5,714 nucleotides of DNA from an uncultured Nitrososphaera sp. (GCF_946478925.1 NZ_CAMLDP010000096.1:1-5714); one strand, 5' to 3'; counted from the stretch's first letter, positions 1 to 5,254 are shown. Numbers and translations: made by a program. Notes: generated by a model from the letters alone, not told the origin.

Positions 1-30
1 AAGGGTAGAAAGCGAAGGCAGTAACGATCT

Positions 31-339
31 CTAGAGCTTTTTCAACTGCACGCCACTGTCAAGCCGATCTATCTTGCGGCAGATCATCTTGTACGAATCC
101 ACAATTTCGGCTTCTATGACCCCGGGAAGGTGCTGGATATTTGGAACATAGTTGCTGACGATGTAAAAATCGTGCACCCTGACCTCTACTGCAATGTCTT
201 TGGCCTTCAGGTCGTCGGCGCCGGATTTCAGCGTTACCTGCAGCGCGCCGGCAAACTTTTTTTCAGTCTCTGTCGCAAGCGGGTAGCGGCCGGACCTTAT
301 AGAATCCTGAATCATGGCGCACAGCTCCGAGACCTTCAT
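31..339 (-). CDS. conserved-type hypothetical protein, 102 residues
   Basis: I do not recognise the family. The protein is soluble, with no signal peptide and no membrane segment. The N-terminal part (about residues 1-35) looks helical. Residues 45-100 look like alternating beta strands, with runs such as IAVEVRVHDFYIVSNYV and GVIEAEIVDSYKMI, so a small alpha+beta fold is likely. The start is an ATG at 339. A TATA-like element about 24 bases upstream fits a leaderless or nearly leaderless transcript. The gene follows the ligase gene on the same strand after a gap of 49 bases, so it could also be reached by read-through from the ligase. The two cysteines (residues 7 and 87) do not form a metal-binding pattern. 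It is likely to be a real gene, because start, promoter spacing and strand agree with the neighbouring gene. Function unknown. Confidence 0.75.
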   Translation of the reverse strand: MKVSELCAMIQDSIRSGRYPLATETEKKFAGALQVTLKSGADDLKAKDIAVEVRVHDFYIVSNYVPNIQHLPGVIEAEIVDSYKMICRKIDRLDSGVQLKKL

Positions 340-356
340 TATTATATTATCAATCC

Positions 357-367
357 GGTGTAAACTG
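357..367 (-). promoter_or_regulatory. probable TATA box (box A) for the 102-residue gene
   Basis: Read on the minus strand the element is CAGTTTACACC, a moderate match to archaeal box A. Its centre lies about 24 bases before the ATG at 339, so transcription would start at or beside the start codon. A second AT-rich element (GGTTAATTACG, about 372-382) is an alternative and would give a leader of roughly 10 bases. Confidence 0.4.
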
Positions 368-388
368 TAGGCGTAATTAACCTGCCGC

Positions 389-2224
389 TCACTCTTCTTC
401 CCCTTCTTCTTTTTCCTTTTTCTTTTTCTCTACCTTTTCTTCTTCCGGCTTGGCGCCAGAGTGCACCTTTAGCTGGCGCCTATACATGGTCGCAATTTCG
501 TCGGTGGTGGTCGCGTCCTCTGGCTCCTTGTCGTCGCGGATCTTACCCGTGAACTTGGGGAACCGCAATGCAAGGCCATAGCCATCTCTTATTGTGCCCA
601 TTGCCGCGGTATGCGACGGGCTAAGTGTTATCTCTGACGCGATGACCTCGATTACTATCGCCGGCTCGAACCACACATCCATGTCCATGCCCGTGTCCAC
701 GCGGGCGTGCTTTTGGTGTATCACGTGCTTTTCCAGCTCGCGGTAAAACTGGTCAAGGTGCTCGTCGGTAAAGCCAGTCCCCACCTTTGTCACGCTCCGG
801 AAAATGTCCTCCTTTGGGTCGTACGCCGCCAAAAGCAAAGCGCCGTACTTGCCCACGCGCCTTCCCCGGCCGTGTAGCGCGCCCACGATGACAAGATCAA
901 GCGTGTCCGCTAGTTCCGTCCGGTATTCGCGTTTTAGCTTCACCCACAGGTACTCGCGCGCTCCTGCGCGGTACGTGCTAGACGGCATCTTTACCATGAC
1001 TCCTTCGCAGCCGTTCTCTATTGCAGAAGCCATGAAGCGATCAATCTCACCAGGCTCTTTTGCAACTACCTGCGGCACTATTTTCAACATCGTCATGTCG
1101 TTATTCTTGTTCTTGTTATTGACGACCGTCTTTGCCAAGAGCTTTCTGCGCTCGTCGTACGAAAGTTCCGTCCGGCTCTTGCCGTCAAGGTAGAGCATGT
1201 CGAAAAGGTTGATGACGACTGGATAGTTTTCCATCGCCTCTTCAATACCGTGCTTGCGCCTTCGGTGCATGAGCTGCTGAAACGGCAGGTACTCGCCCGT
1301 CTGCAGATTTACCGCTACGACCTCGCCTTCCATTATCGCCTCCTTGCAGGCAAGCGACATTGCGGCCTTGCTCACGTCGGGGTAGTGGTCGGTTATCTTT
1401 TCTAGCCTGCGCGAAAATAGTTCGACGCGGTCCTTGCCCTTGTGTATCTGGACACGCTCGCCGTCCAGCTTGTACTCGACTGCGGCACGGCCATCCATGC
1501 GCTCCATCGCCTCTTCTGAAGTGGAGACGCGCTCGGCAAGCATCGGCCTGATGGGCTTGAACAGGGTTATCTGGACAGCCTTGACTGCGTCAAGCCCTTT
1601 TGTTGCAAGCAGCTTGGCTACCGTGCCAAGGTCGCTTGAAACGTTGTAGGCGTTTTCAAGCGCCTTTCTGTTTGCCTTGTCGCCGGTAAATGCAAGGGCT
1701 AGCGCGTCAAGCACAGTATAGTCTGCGATGCCAAGACGCAGAGCCCCCATGACAAACTTCATGATGTAGCGCCCCTCTTCCGGCGTGGAATCGTTGAGCA
1801 GGCTTGCGACTAGGCGCAGTTTCGTCTCCTGCGACCCGGGTCCAGTGGTCTTGGCAATCTTGTCAAAAGTGCAGTAGACGCGCTCTACAGTCATCTGCTC
1901 TGAAAACAGGGTCGACTGGCCCTTTGACACCATGGCCTTGCCGGCGGTGTCGCCAATGTCGCCTGTGTCCCGGTATATTGTCTCAATCTCGGTCATGCCC
2001 CTGCCGGATGAGCTTGCTATGGCCCTGAGTGCCATGCGCTCTGCAAGGCCCATCTCTATTCCCTCATAGTCCGGGTACAGCTTGCCCTGTATGAGGTACG
2101 TCACCTTGTCTATCAGGTCCGCCGGCGTCTTTTTCAACAATGCAACTAGATGATCGGTAAGGGCCAGTCTGCTGGATGTCTGCTCCATCTTGCAAAACGT
2201 CTCTACCAGCGGCTGAAAGTCCAC
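389..2224 (-). CDS. lig: ATP-dependent DNA ligase (archaeal replicative type), 611 residues
   Basis: Seals nicks in DNA using ATP through a lysine-AMP intermediate; in archaea this enzyme joins Okazaki fragments and finishes repair. The N-terminal DNA-binding domain covers about residues 1-210. Nucleotidyltransferase motif I is EYKLDGER with adenylated lysine K252. Motif III is NLFDMLYLDG (339-348), motif IV EGVMVKMP (407-414) and motif V WVKLKREY (427-434). Motif VI lies in RDGYGLALRFPKF (546-558) of the OB domain, so all catalytic parts are present. QSTLF at 103-107 resembles the short PCNA-binding motif known in the same place of Pyrococcus ligase. The C-terminus is a Lys/Glu-only tail (about 594-611). 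The frame stays open 87 codons further upstream, but that part is proline- and cysteine-rich and runs into the divergent gene. The family N-terminus begins at VDFQPLVETF, which is a GTG at 2224 with a TATA box about 27 bases before it. Length is close to usual (550-610). Confidence 0.97.
   Translation of the reverse strand: MDFQPLVETFCKMEQTSSRLALTDHLVALLKKTPADLIDKVTYLIQGKLYPDYEGIEMGLAERMALRAIASSSGRGMTEIETIYRDTGDIGDTAGKAMVSKGQSTLFSEQMTVERVYCTFDKIAKTTGPGSQETKLRLVASLLNDSTPEEGRYIMKFVMGALRLGIADYTVLDALALAFTGDKANRKALENAYNVSSDLGTVAKLLATKGLDAVKAVQITLFKPIRPMLAERVSTSEEAMERMDGRAAVEYKLDGERVQIHKGKDRVELFSRRLEKITDHYPDVSKAAMSLACKEAIMEGEVVAVNLQTGEYLPFQQLMHRRRKHGIEEAMENYPVVINLFDMLYLDGKSRTELSYDERRKLLAKTVVNNKNKNNDMTMLKIVPQVVAKEPGEIDRFMASAIENGCEGVMVKMPSSTYRAGAREYLWVKLKREYRTELADTLDLVIVGALHGRGRRVGKYGALLLAAYDPKEDIFRSVTKVGTGFTDEHLDQFYRELEKHVIHQKHARVDTGMDMDVWFEPAIVIEVIASEITLSPSHTAAMGTIRDGYGLALRFPKFTGKIRDDKEPEDATTTDEIATMYRRQLKVHSGAKPEEEKVEKKKKEKEEGEEE
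392..446. repeat. polypyrimidine/polypurine tract, 55 bases with one interruption
   Basis: On the plus strand, 392-431 is pure C/T. A single A follows at 432, and 433-446 is again pure C/T. On the coding (minus) strand this is a GA-rich run that encodes the Lys/Glu tail of the ligase. The strand asymmetry is explained by GAA/GAG/AAG/AAA codons. Such tracts can slip during replication, so tail length may vary between strains. Confidence 0.8.
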
Positions 2225-2246
2225 GGCTAGAGCTTGGGCGGTTCCC

Positions 2247-2257
2247 GCTTTAAGGTT
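2247..2257 (-). promoter_or_regulatory. probable TATA box for the DNA ligase
   Basis: Read on the minus strand the element is AACCTTAAAGC. Its centre is about 27 bases before the GTG at 2224, the spacing expected for a leaderless archaeal transcript. This supports GTG 2224 as the start and excludes the upstream extension of the frame. It lies about 20 bases from the opposing TATA box of the S25e gene. Confidence 0.6.
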
Positions 2258-2268
2258 TGTTTGAATAT

Positions 2269-2279
2269 GAATATTAAAG
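2269..2279 (+). promoter_or_regulatory. probable TATA box for ribosomal protein S25e
   Basis: The AT-rich element GAATATTAAAG is followed by the S25e ATG about 33 bases downstream of its centre. This predicts a leader of only a few bases. No Shine-Dalgarno sequence lies before the ATG at 2308 (the preceding bases are AGATTACGA), in keeping with leaderless translation. Confidence 0.6.
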
Positions 2280-2307
2280 GGGAAACCGGTAAAAGGGCAG
2301 ATTACGA

Positions 2308-2625
2308 ATGGGCGGAAACAAGAACAAGCCAGCAGCAAAACAGGACAAGGGCACGGCAGTGGGCCCGGCCGGCGAGATAAAGACGGCGGCAAAGGAAGAG
2401 AAGAAAAAGCCGCAGCAAAAGCAAAGGCTGGCAGTAACGATTGACGAGAACCAGGGCATGAAGGCCATCCAGAACATGAAGGCAATCACCGTTCAGTCGG
2501 TCGCAAAGGCCGCGGGAGTAAAGATCTCGGTGGCAAACTCGCTGGTAAAGACGCTTGAAGCGAAAGGAGTCGTCAAGAAGGTCGGCGGCTACAGCGGCCA
2601 CAGGGTGTACGCCAAGGTCAAGTAG
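2308..2625 (+). CDS. rps25e: 30S ribosomal protein S25e, 105 residues
   Basis: A protein of the small ribosomal subunit, found in eukaryotes and many archaea and absent from bacteria. The start MGGNKNKP is typical of archaeal S25e. Residues 1-40 are a flexible Lys/Gln-rich tail expected to contact rRNA. Residues 43-103 form the winged-helix core, with a helix-turn-helix-like stretch ITVQSVAKAAGVKISVANSL (60-79) followed by KTLEAKGVVKKVGGYSGHRV, the usual S25e ending. The length is usual for the family. The ATG at 2308 is supported by the TATA spacing. The gene diverges from the DNA ligase across 83 bases and converges on the cyclophilin-like gene with an 8-base overlap of the 3' ends. A small internal duplication, MKAI-QN-MKAI (51-60), precedes the HTH. 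Identification is secure from the sequence pattern. Confidence 0.95.
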   Translation: MGGNKNKPAAKQDKGTAVGPAGEIKTAAKEEKKKPQQKQRLAVTIDENQGMKAIQNMKAITVQSVAKAAGVKISVANSLVKTLEAKGVVKKVGGYSGHRVYAKVK

Positions 2626-3013
2626 TAATAGTAGCCAGCCTTTTTACGGCTATAACGTCGCCTGCCTGCACGCCTTCAATGACTTTGATATTGCTTACTA
2701 TTTTCCCTACCGCGTTCATCGCCTGCGTCGTGCAGTCTTTAACGATAAAGCAGATTGCGCCGTTTGACGGCAGAAAAGCAAGGTCTCCCCGCTTGAACTG
2801 CGTCCGCGTCTTTTCCGCTCCGATGACAAGCCCGGTCTCGATGTAGACGAACTTGTCCTCAAGCCTGTGCACCCTGTCCTGCACAGGCAGGCCCTTTAGC
2901 AGCGCGCTCGTAGTCAGCGGCGCAAGGTGGCGCACCAGCTCGCACTCGGCAGAGCCCTTGCCGGCGACTTCCGCCGCCAACCTGACCCTTGACACGGAAC
3001 CAGCAGCCTGCAC
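2618..3013 (-). CDS. cyclophilin-like fold protein, TM1367/DUF369 type, 131 residues
   Basis: Resembles the small cyclophilin-like family represented by Thermotoga TM1367 (Pfam DUF369/Cyclophil_like). A beta strand VRLAAEVAG opens the domain, followed by a helix with ELVRHLAPLTT. The family landmark GDLAFLPSNGAICFIV lies at 76-91, where a Gly-Asp-hydrophobic motif leads to a Pro-containing loop and a strand. MNAVGKIV (99-106) and VQAGDVIAVK (115-124) close the fold. The family has the cyclophilin barrel, but the classic peptidyl-prolyl isomerase catalytic residues are not evident here, so isomerase activity should not be assumed. Cytoplasmic, with no signal peptide. The start is a GTG at 3013; a second in-frame GTG at 2995 (VSRVRL) fits the family N-terminus equally well. 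A weak AT-rich element (TTTTCATTACA, about 3034-3044) slightly favours 3013. The gene converges on S25e and diverges from rpoK. Confidence 0.85.
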   Translation of the reverse strand: MQAAGSVSRVRLAAEVAGKGSAECELVRHLAPLTTSALLKGLPVQDRVHRLEDKFVYIETGLVIGAEKTRTQFKRGDLAFLPSNGAICFIVKDCTTQAMNAVGKIVSNIKVIEGVQAGDVIAVKRLATITT

Positions 3014-3087
3014 AAAGGCTGAAAAGCGCCGATGTAATGAAAACGTTTCTGGAAAAACCGCAGAAAAGCACCTTGAAAAATTCGCAA

Positions 3088-3098
3088 CATTTAATTAG
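3088..3098 (+). promoter_or_regulatory. probable TATA box for rpoK
   Basis: CATTTAATTAG is a good box A match. Its centre is about 31 bases before the TTG at 3125, so the transcript would begin only a few bases before that codon. This is the best argument for initiating rpoK at TTG 3125 rather than at an internal codon. Confidence 0.65.
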
Positions 3099-3124
3099 AT
3101 AGCAACCAACTTTTCCATACATTC

Positions 3125-3538
3125 TTGGTAATCAAGCGCTTTACAAAAAAATCTGCTGCACGCAAGTCCTCCGCCTCCAAGACCAAGGGTAAAAAGGGTG
3201 CGGAGGCCGAAGTAGAGGAGACCAAGAAGTCGAACCGCCCGGCCGATGAGGTGGTGACTTATTCTGAGCAAGAGTACGAGCTAAAAGAAGTCCCTGCGCA
3301 GGGAAACAAGATTCTGATTGGCCTGCCATGGCTCACGAGGTTCGAGCGCGCAAGGATCACAGGGGCCCGTGCGCTGCAATTGTCGCTTGGCGCGCCGCCG
3401 CTGACAAAGCCGGACGGCGCCAACACTTCAATCGCGCTTGCGATGCTAGAGGTAGAGAAAAAGGCTCTCCCCATTTCCATACGCCGTGTATTGCCAAACG
3501 GCATGTATCAGGACATACCGATTGACTGGATGAAGTAG
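3125..3538 (+). CDS. rpoK: DNA-directed RNA polymerase subunit K (Rpb6/omega homologue), 137 residues
   Basis: A small assembly subunit of archaeal RNA polymerase, homologous to eukaryotic Rpb6 and bacterial omega, which clamps the largest subunit. The diagnostic block begins LTRFERARITGARALQLSLG at residue 70. It is followed by APPLTK, then IALAMLEVEKKALPISIRR and the ending GMYQDIPIDW, which matches the conserved C-terminus of the family. Residues 1-40 are an extension rich in Lys, Ser, Ala and Glu (KKSAARKSSASKTKGKK), making the protein longer than the usual 60-100 residues of archaeal RpoK. The start codon is TTG at 3125, chosen because the TATA spacing fits and no ATG precedes it before an in-frame stop at 3092. 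A GTG pair at 3251/3254 would give a protein of about 94 residues and is the alternative. The subunit identity is secure; the exact N-terminus is less so. Confidence 0.93.
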   Translation: MVIKRFTKKSAARKSSASKTKGKKGAEAEVEETKKSNRPADEVVTYSEQEYELKEVPAQGNKILIGLPWLTRFERARITGARALQLSLGAPPLTKPDGANTSIALAMLEVEKKALPISIRRVLPNGMYQDIPIDWMK

Positions 3539-3560
3539 AAAAAGATCCAATCAATCCTCT

Positions 3561-3575
3561 GCATTTTGCATTTTT
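3561..3575 (+). terminator. possible T-rich terminator after rpoK
   Basis: Two tandem GCATTTT units ending in TTTTT lie 23 bases after the rpoK stop. Archaeal termination often uses T-runs without a hairpin, so this is a plausible end point for rpoK before the promoter of the next gene. No stem-loop is apparent. Confidence 0.4.
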
Positions 3576-3585
3576 GGGCATATTT

Positions 3586-3597
3586 CCCTAATAGTAC
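3586..3597 (+). promoter_or_regulatory. probable TATA box for the membrane-anchored protein gene
   Basis: CCTAATAGTACG is centred about 31 bases before the ATG at 3623, which predicts a near-leaderless transcript. A second AT-rich element (GCATATTT, 3578-3585) would start the RNA some 10-13 bases earlier. Both put the RNA start upstream of ATG 3623. Confidence 0.45.
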
Positions 3598-3622
3598 GAA
3601 AGACAATTGATGATTGCTACAA

Positions 3623-4123
3623 ATGTTGCAGATGCATCTTCTAGCGGCAGGCATTCTGGCACTTGCAGCCTCGGCGCCGATAACTGCAAACGTTATTCCG
3701 CAAGCCCAAGCGCTACGCACAGTAGATGACGACTGGCCCGAAAAGCCGTGTCTTGACTCCCCGCCTTATTCAAAGTCCTACCTCAAAGAGGTATGGCAAA
3801 AGTACTATGACTACAAAGGCAAAGAACGGATGGAGATGAAAAAGGTGGCAATGGATCAAGCAATCAAGGATGGGAAACTAAAAGAGTGGATCGAAGATGG
3901 GGACACTTTGAACTATCATGCCAATTACAATACGTATTTCTATTACTACATAAGCGACCAGGTACCTGACATGTACAACTCTTCTTGGATGGTCAGAAAT
4001 GACGTAGCTGATATTACATACGGGATCGATGATCCAACATCATTTATCGTGCTTGCAGGGATTTGTACTGCAGGCTTGTTGGCAGCATTTTACACTGTCA
4101 AGAAAATACACAAAAATAGCTAG
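3623..4123 (+). CDS. exported, C-terminally membrane-anchored protein of unknown function, 166 residues
   Basis: I do not recognise the family. Residues 1-30 look like a signal peptide: a hydrophobic run LLAAGILALAAS, then a candidate signal peptidase site after QAQA. Residues 31-137 would face outside the cytoplasm. They are acidic and very rich in tyrosine, with a dense stretch LNYHANYNTYFYYY (96-109), one lone cysteine (KPCLDSPPYS) and one N-glycosylation sequon (NSS at 119). A single membrane helix, FIVLAGICTAGLLAAFYTV (141-159), is followed by a basic tail KKIHKNS, which predicts the N-terminus outside and the tail inside. The frame opens at a TTG at 3614, but ATG 3623 fits the TATA spacing better and starts directly before the signal peptide. 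The gene is clearly AT-richer than its neighbours. Its stop overlaps that of the convergent FilR1-type regulator by 4 bases. It could be a subunit of an extracytoplasmic or membrane complex, but nothing here shows which. Confidence 0.85.
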   Translation: MLQMHLLAAGILALAASAPITANVIPQAQALRTVDDDWPEKPCLDSPPYSKSYLKEVWQKYYDYKGKERMEMKKVAMDQAIKDGKLKEWIEDGDTLNYHANYNTYFYYYISDQVPDMYNSSWMVRNDVADITYGIDDPTSFIVLAGICTAGLLAAFYTVKKIHKNS

Positions 4124-4947
4124 ATCTCTTTCAGGTGCGTTTCATCAAATATGTCCGAGCCGTACCAGCGGTACCGGAAATAGTCTAGGCACCATTCGTG
4201 GAAGAGCTTGTCGGTGCTGGAAAATATCATGTTCATGTCGGTTTCCCCCTTTTGGTTTGGGAACATGACTGCCGCCTGCTTTTCGTTCAGGATGACTGCT
4301 ACCTGCACCCTGTCCACCATCCTGCGCTCTATTGCACCTTTTGTCAACAGTTCGTTGTGACCCAGCTTTTTCAGCAGATCCTTTCGTCCCTTTGGGATTA
4401 TGACGTTCTGCGGCAGGACATAGCTGTATTTCACGCCTTTCTCCTTGACCCTGCTGAGCGCCGGCTCAATAAGGTCGATGGGCACCTGAGGCACTATTTC
4501 GTAGATGTACTCGTCAGCCTCTCTGTAGATGTCCTTCCAGCGCTCCAGTATAGCGACTACGCCCTTGACAAACTCGCATCTGTCCAGCGCGCCAAGCCTC
4601 ATTATGAACTTGAACGGGAGCTCGCCTAGGATGTGCTCGGAAAAGTACTCCTTGTGCTTTGAGAGATAGTTGAACGTGGGGATCTGCTTGATTATTGTGT
4701 TGCCAAAGGTCGTGAGCGAGAATATGCCCTCGGGGTCCTTCTCTATCAGGCCGGCGTCTTGGAGGCGGTTGACGTTTCTATGGGCCTCCTGCAGGGTTAT
4801 GTTGAGGTCCTTGGCAAGCTGCGAGATCTTGGCCTTTTTCTCGTTTAGCCGGAACAATATTGAAAGGCGCTGCTCGCTTGCAAGCTCGAAAAACGTCTTT
4901 TCAGTGTTGGAGTAGGCGCTTACAAGGTCCTCGTCCTGGGCTGGCAT
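4120..4947 (-). CDS. winged-helix transcriptional regulator, FilR1/DUF1724 type, 275 residues
   Basis: A probable DNA-binding regulator of the archaeal type known from the methanogen regulator FilR1. Residues 15-85 are an ArsR/MarR-like winged helix: ELASEQRLSILFRL, then ISQLAKDLNITLQEAHRNVN (the HTH, 41-60), RLQDAGLIEK and the wing GIFSLTTFG. Residues 95-265 match the FilR1 middle/effector domain, with HKEYFSEH, LPFKFIMRLGAL, and the closing FHEWCLDYFRYRWYGSD, the pattern shared with TrmB-like and DUF1724 proteins. This domain presumably senses a ligand or partner, which I cannot name. Cytoplasmic, with no membrane segment. The ATG at 4947 is about 30 bases from the centre of a good TATA box. 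The gene follows the 72-residue membrane protein on the same strand and converges on the exported protein gene, with the stops overlapping in a CTAG. Family assignment is firm; targets are unknown. Confidence 0.9.
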   Translation of the reverse strand: MPAQDEDLVSAYSNTEKTFFELASEQRLSILFRLNEKKAKISQLAKDLNITLQEAHRNVNRLQDAGLIEKDPEGIFSLTTFGNTIIKQIPTFNYLSKHKEYFSEHILGELPFKFIMRLGALDRCEFVKGVVAILERWKDIYREADEYIYEIVPQVPIDLIEPALSRVKEKGVKYSYVLPQNVIIPKGRKDLLKKLGHNELLTKGAIERRMVDRVQVAVILNEKQAAVMFPNQKGETDMNMIFSSTDKLFHEWCLDYFRYRWYGSDIFDETHLKEI

Positions 4948-4972
4948 GGATGATAAAGCAAAAGGCCGACAT

Positions 4973-4983
4973 CATTTTAAGCG
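4973..4983 (-). promoter_or_regulatory. probable TATA box for the FilR1-type regulator
   Basis: Read on the minus strand the element is CGCTTAAAATG, a good box A match. Its centre lies about 30 bases before the ATG at 4947, giving a leader of zero to a few bases. The regulator therefore appears to have its own promoter within the 48-base gap after the 72-residue gene. Confidence 0.6.
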
Positions 4984-4995
4984 TTGCCGGCTAAG

Positions 4996-5214
4996 TTAGT
5001 GGTGGCTTGAGTGTTCCTCTGTGTGCGGGCGGGAGCGGTTGTTCCTGATTGTGTATGCGCCAAGCACGATGAGGGCGATGCCGACAGCAATAAGGACGAT
5101 GGCTGCAGGTATTGCGGCTACCCACGTCTTGTTCACCTGTGCTGCGAACATGAAAAGTGCTCCGAGAATGGTCAGGGCGGCACCTGCGATTGCTTCGCCG
5201 TTTATGCGTTCCAT
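4996..5214 (-). CDS. small two-helix membrane protein with histidine-rich tail, 72 residues
   Basis: I do not recognise the family. Two membrane helices are clear: IAGAALTILGALFMFAA (about 9-25) and AAIPAAIVLIAVGIALIVLG (about 33-52), joined by a short loop QVNKTW. The tail after residue 53 is basic (TIRNNRSRP) and then rich in His and Glu, ending HTEEHSSHH. Arginines flank the second helix on the tail side, so both ends are probably cytoplasmic, forming a hairpin. The frame opens at a GTG at 5235, but the TATA box predicts an RNA start near 5221. That excludes this GTG and leaves ATG 5214 with a leader of about 5-8 bases. The four tail histidines could bind a metal ion, but this is only a suggestion. 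The gene lies between two regulators on the same strand. Role unknown. Confidence 0.75.
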   Translation of the reverse strand: MERINGEAIAGAALTILGALFMFAAQVNKTWVAAIPAAIVLIAVGIALIVLGAYTIRNNRSRPHTEEHSSHH

Positions 5215-5241
5215 GATTATTGAATGGAAAATCACTACAGA

Positions 5242-5254
5242 CTGTATATTAATT
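5242..5254 (-). promoter_or_regulatory. probable TATA box for the 72-residue membrane protein
   Basis: Read on the minus strand the element is AAATTAATATACA, a strong AT-rich box in a 67-base gap. Its centre is about 33 bases before ATG 5214, which decides that start over the upstream GTG at 5235. Confidence 0.6.

Noticed and set aside
130..363. 77-codon plus-strand frame opposite the 102-residue gene
   Set aside because: The minus-strand gene has a well-spaced promoter and a regular protein-like composition; the plus frame has neither and ends inside the promoter area of the former.
804..1193. 129-codon open frame on the plus strand inside the ligase gene
   Set aside because: Antisense shadow of conserved ligase motifs; Ser/Arg-rich with no recognisable domain and no promoter.
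2225..2485. Upstream extension of the ligase frame by 87 codons (ATG-type start at 2485)
   Set aside because: The extension is Pro/Cys/Leu-rich antisense of the S25e N-terminus, crosses the S25e promoter, and precedes the family N-terminus. The TATA box at 2247-2257 places the start at GTG 2224.
2302..2601. 99-codon open frame on the minus strand
   Set aside because: It is wholly antisense to S25e and has low-complexity Leu/Arg/Cys content typical of a shadow frame.
3014..3124. Possible RNA gene or extra small gene between the cyclophilin-like gene and rpoK
   Set aside because: The 111-base gap is AT-rich and accounted for by two divergent promoters. I see no tRNA-like stem pattern, C/D or H/ACA box set, or open frame with a family signature.
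4198..4629. 143-codon open frame on the plus strand inside the FilR1-type regulator
   Set aside because: Antisense shadow of a gene with clear family motifs. The His/Leu/Tyr-rich product has no domain pattern and the frame has no TATA box at a proper distance.
5215..5235. GTG start adding seven residues to the small membrane protein
   Set aside because: The predicted RNA start near 5221 lies downstream of this GTG; ATG 5214 remains.
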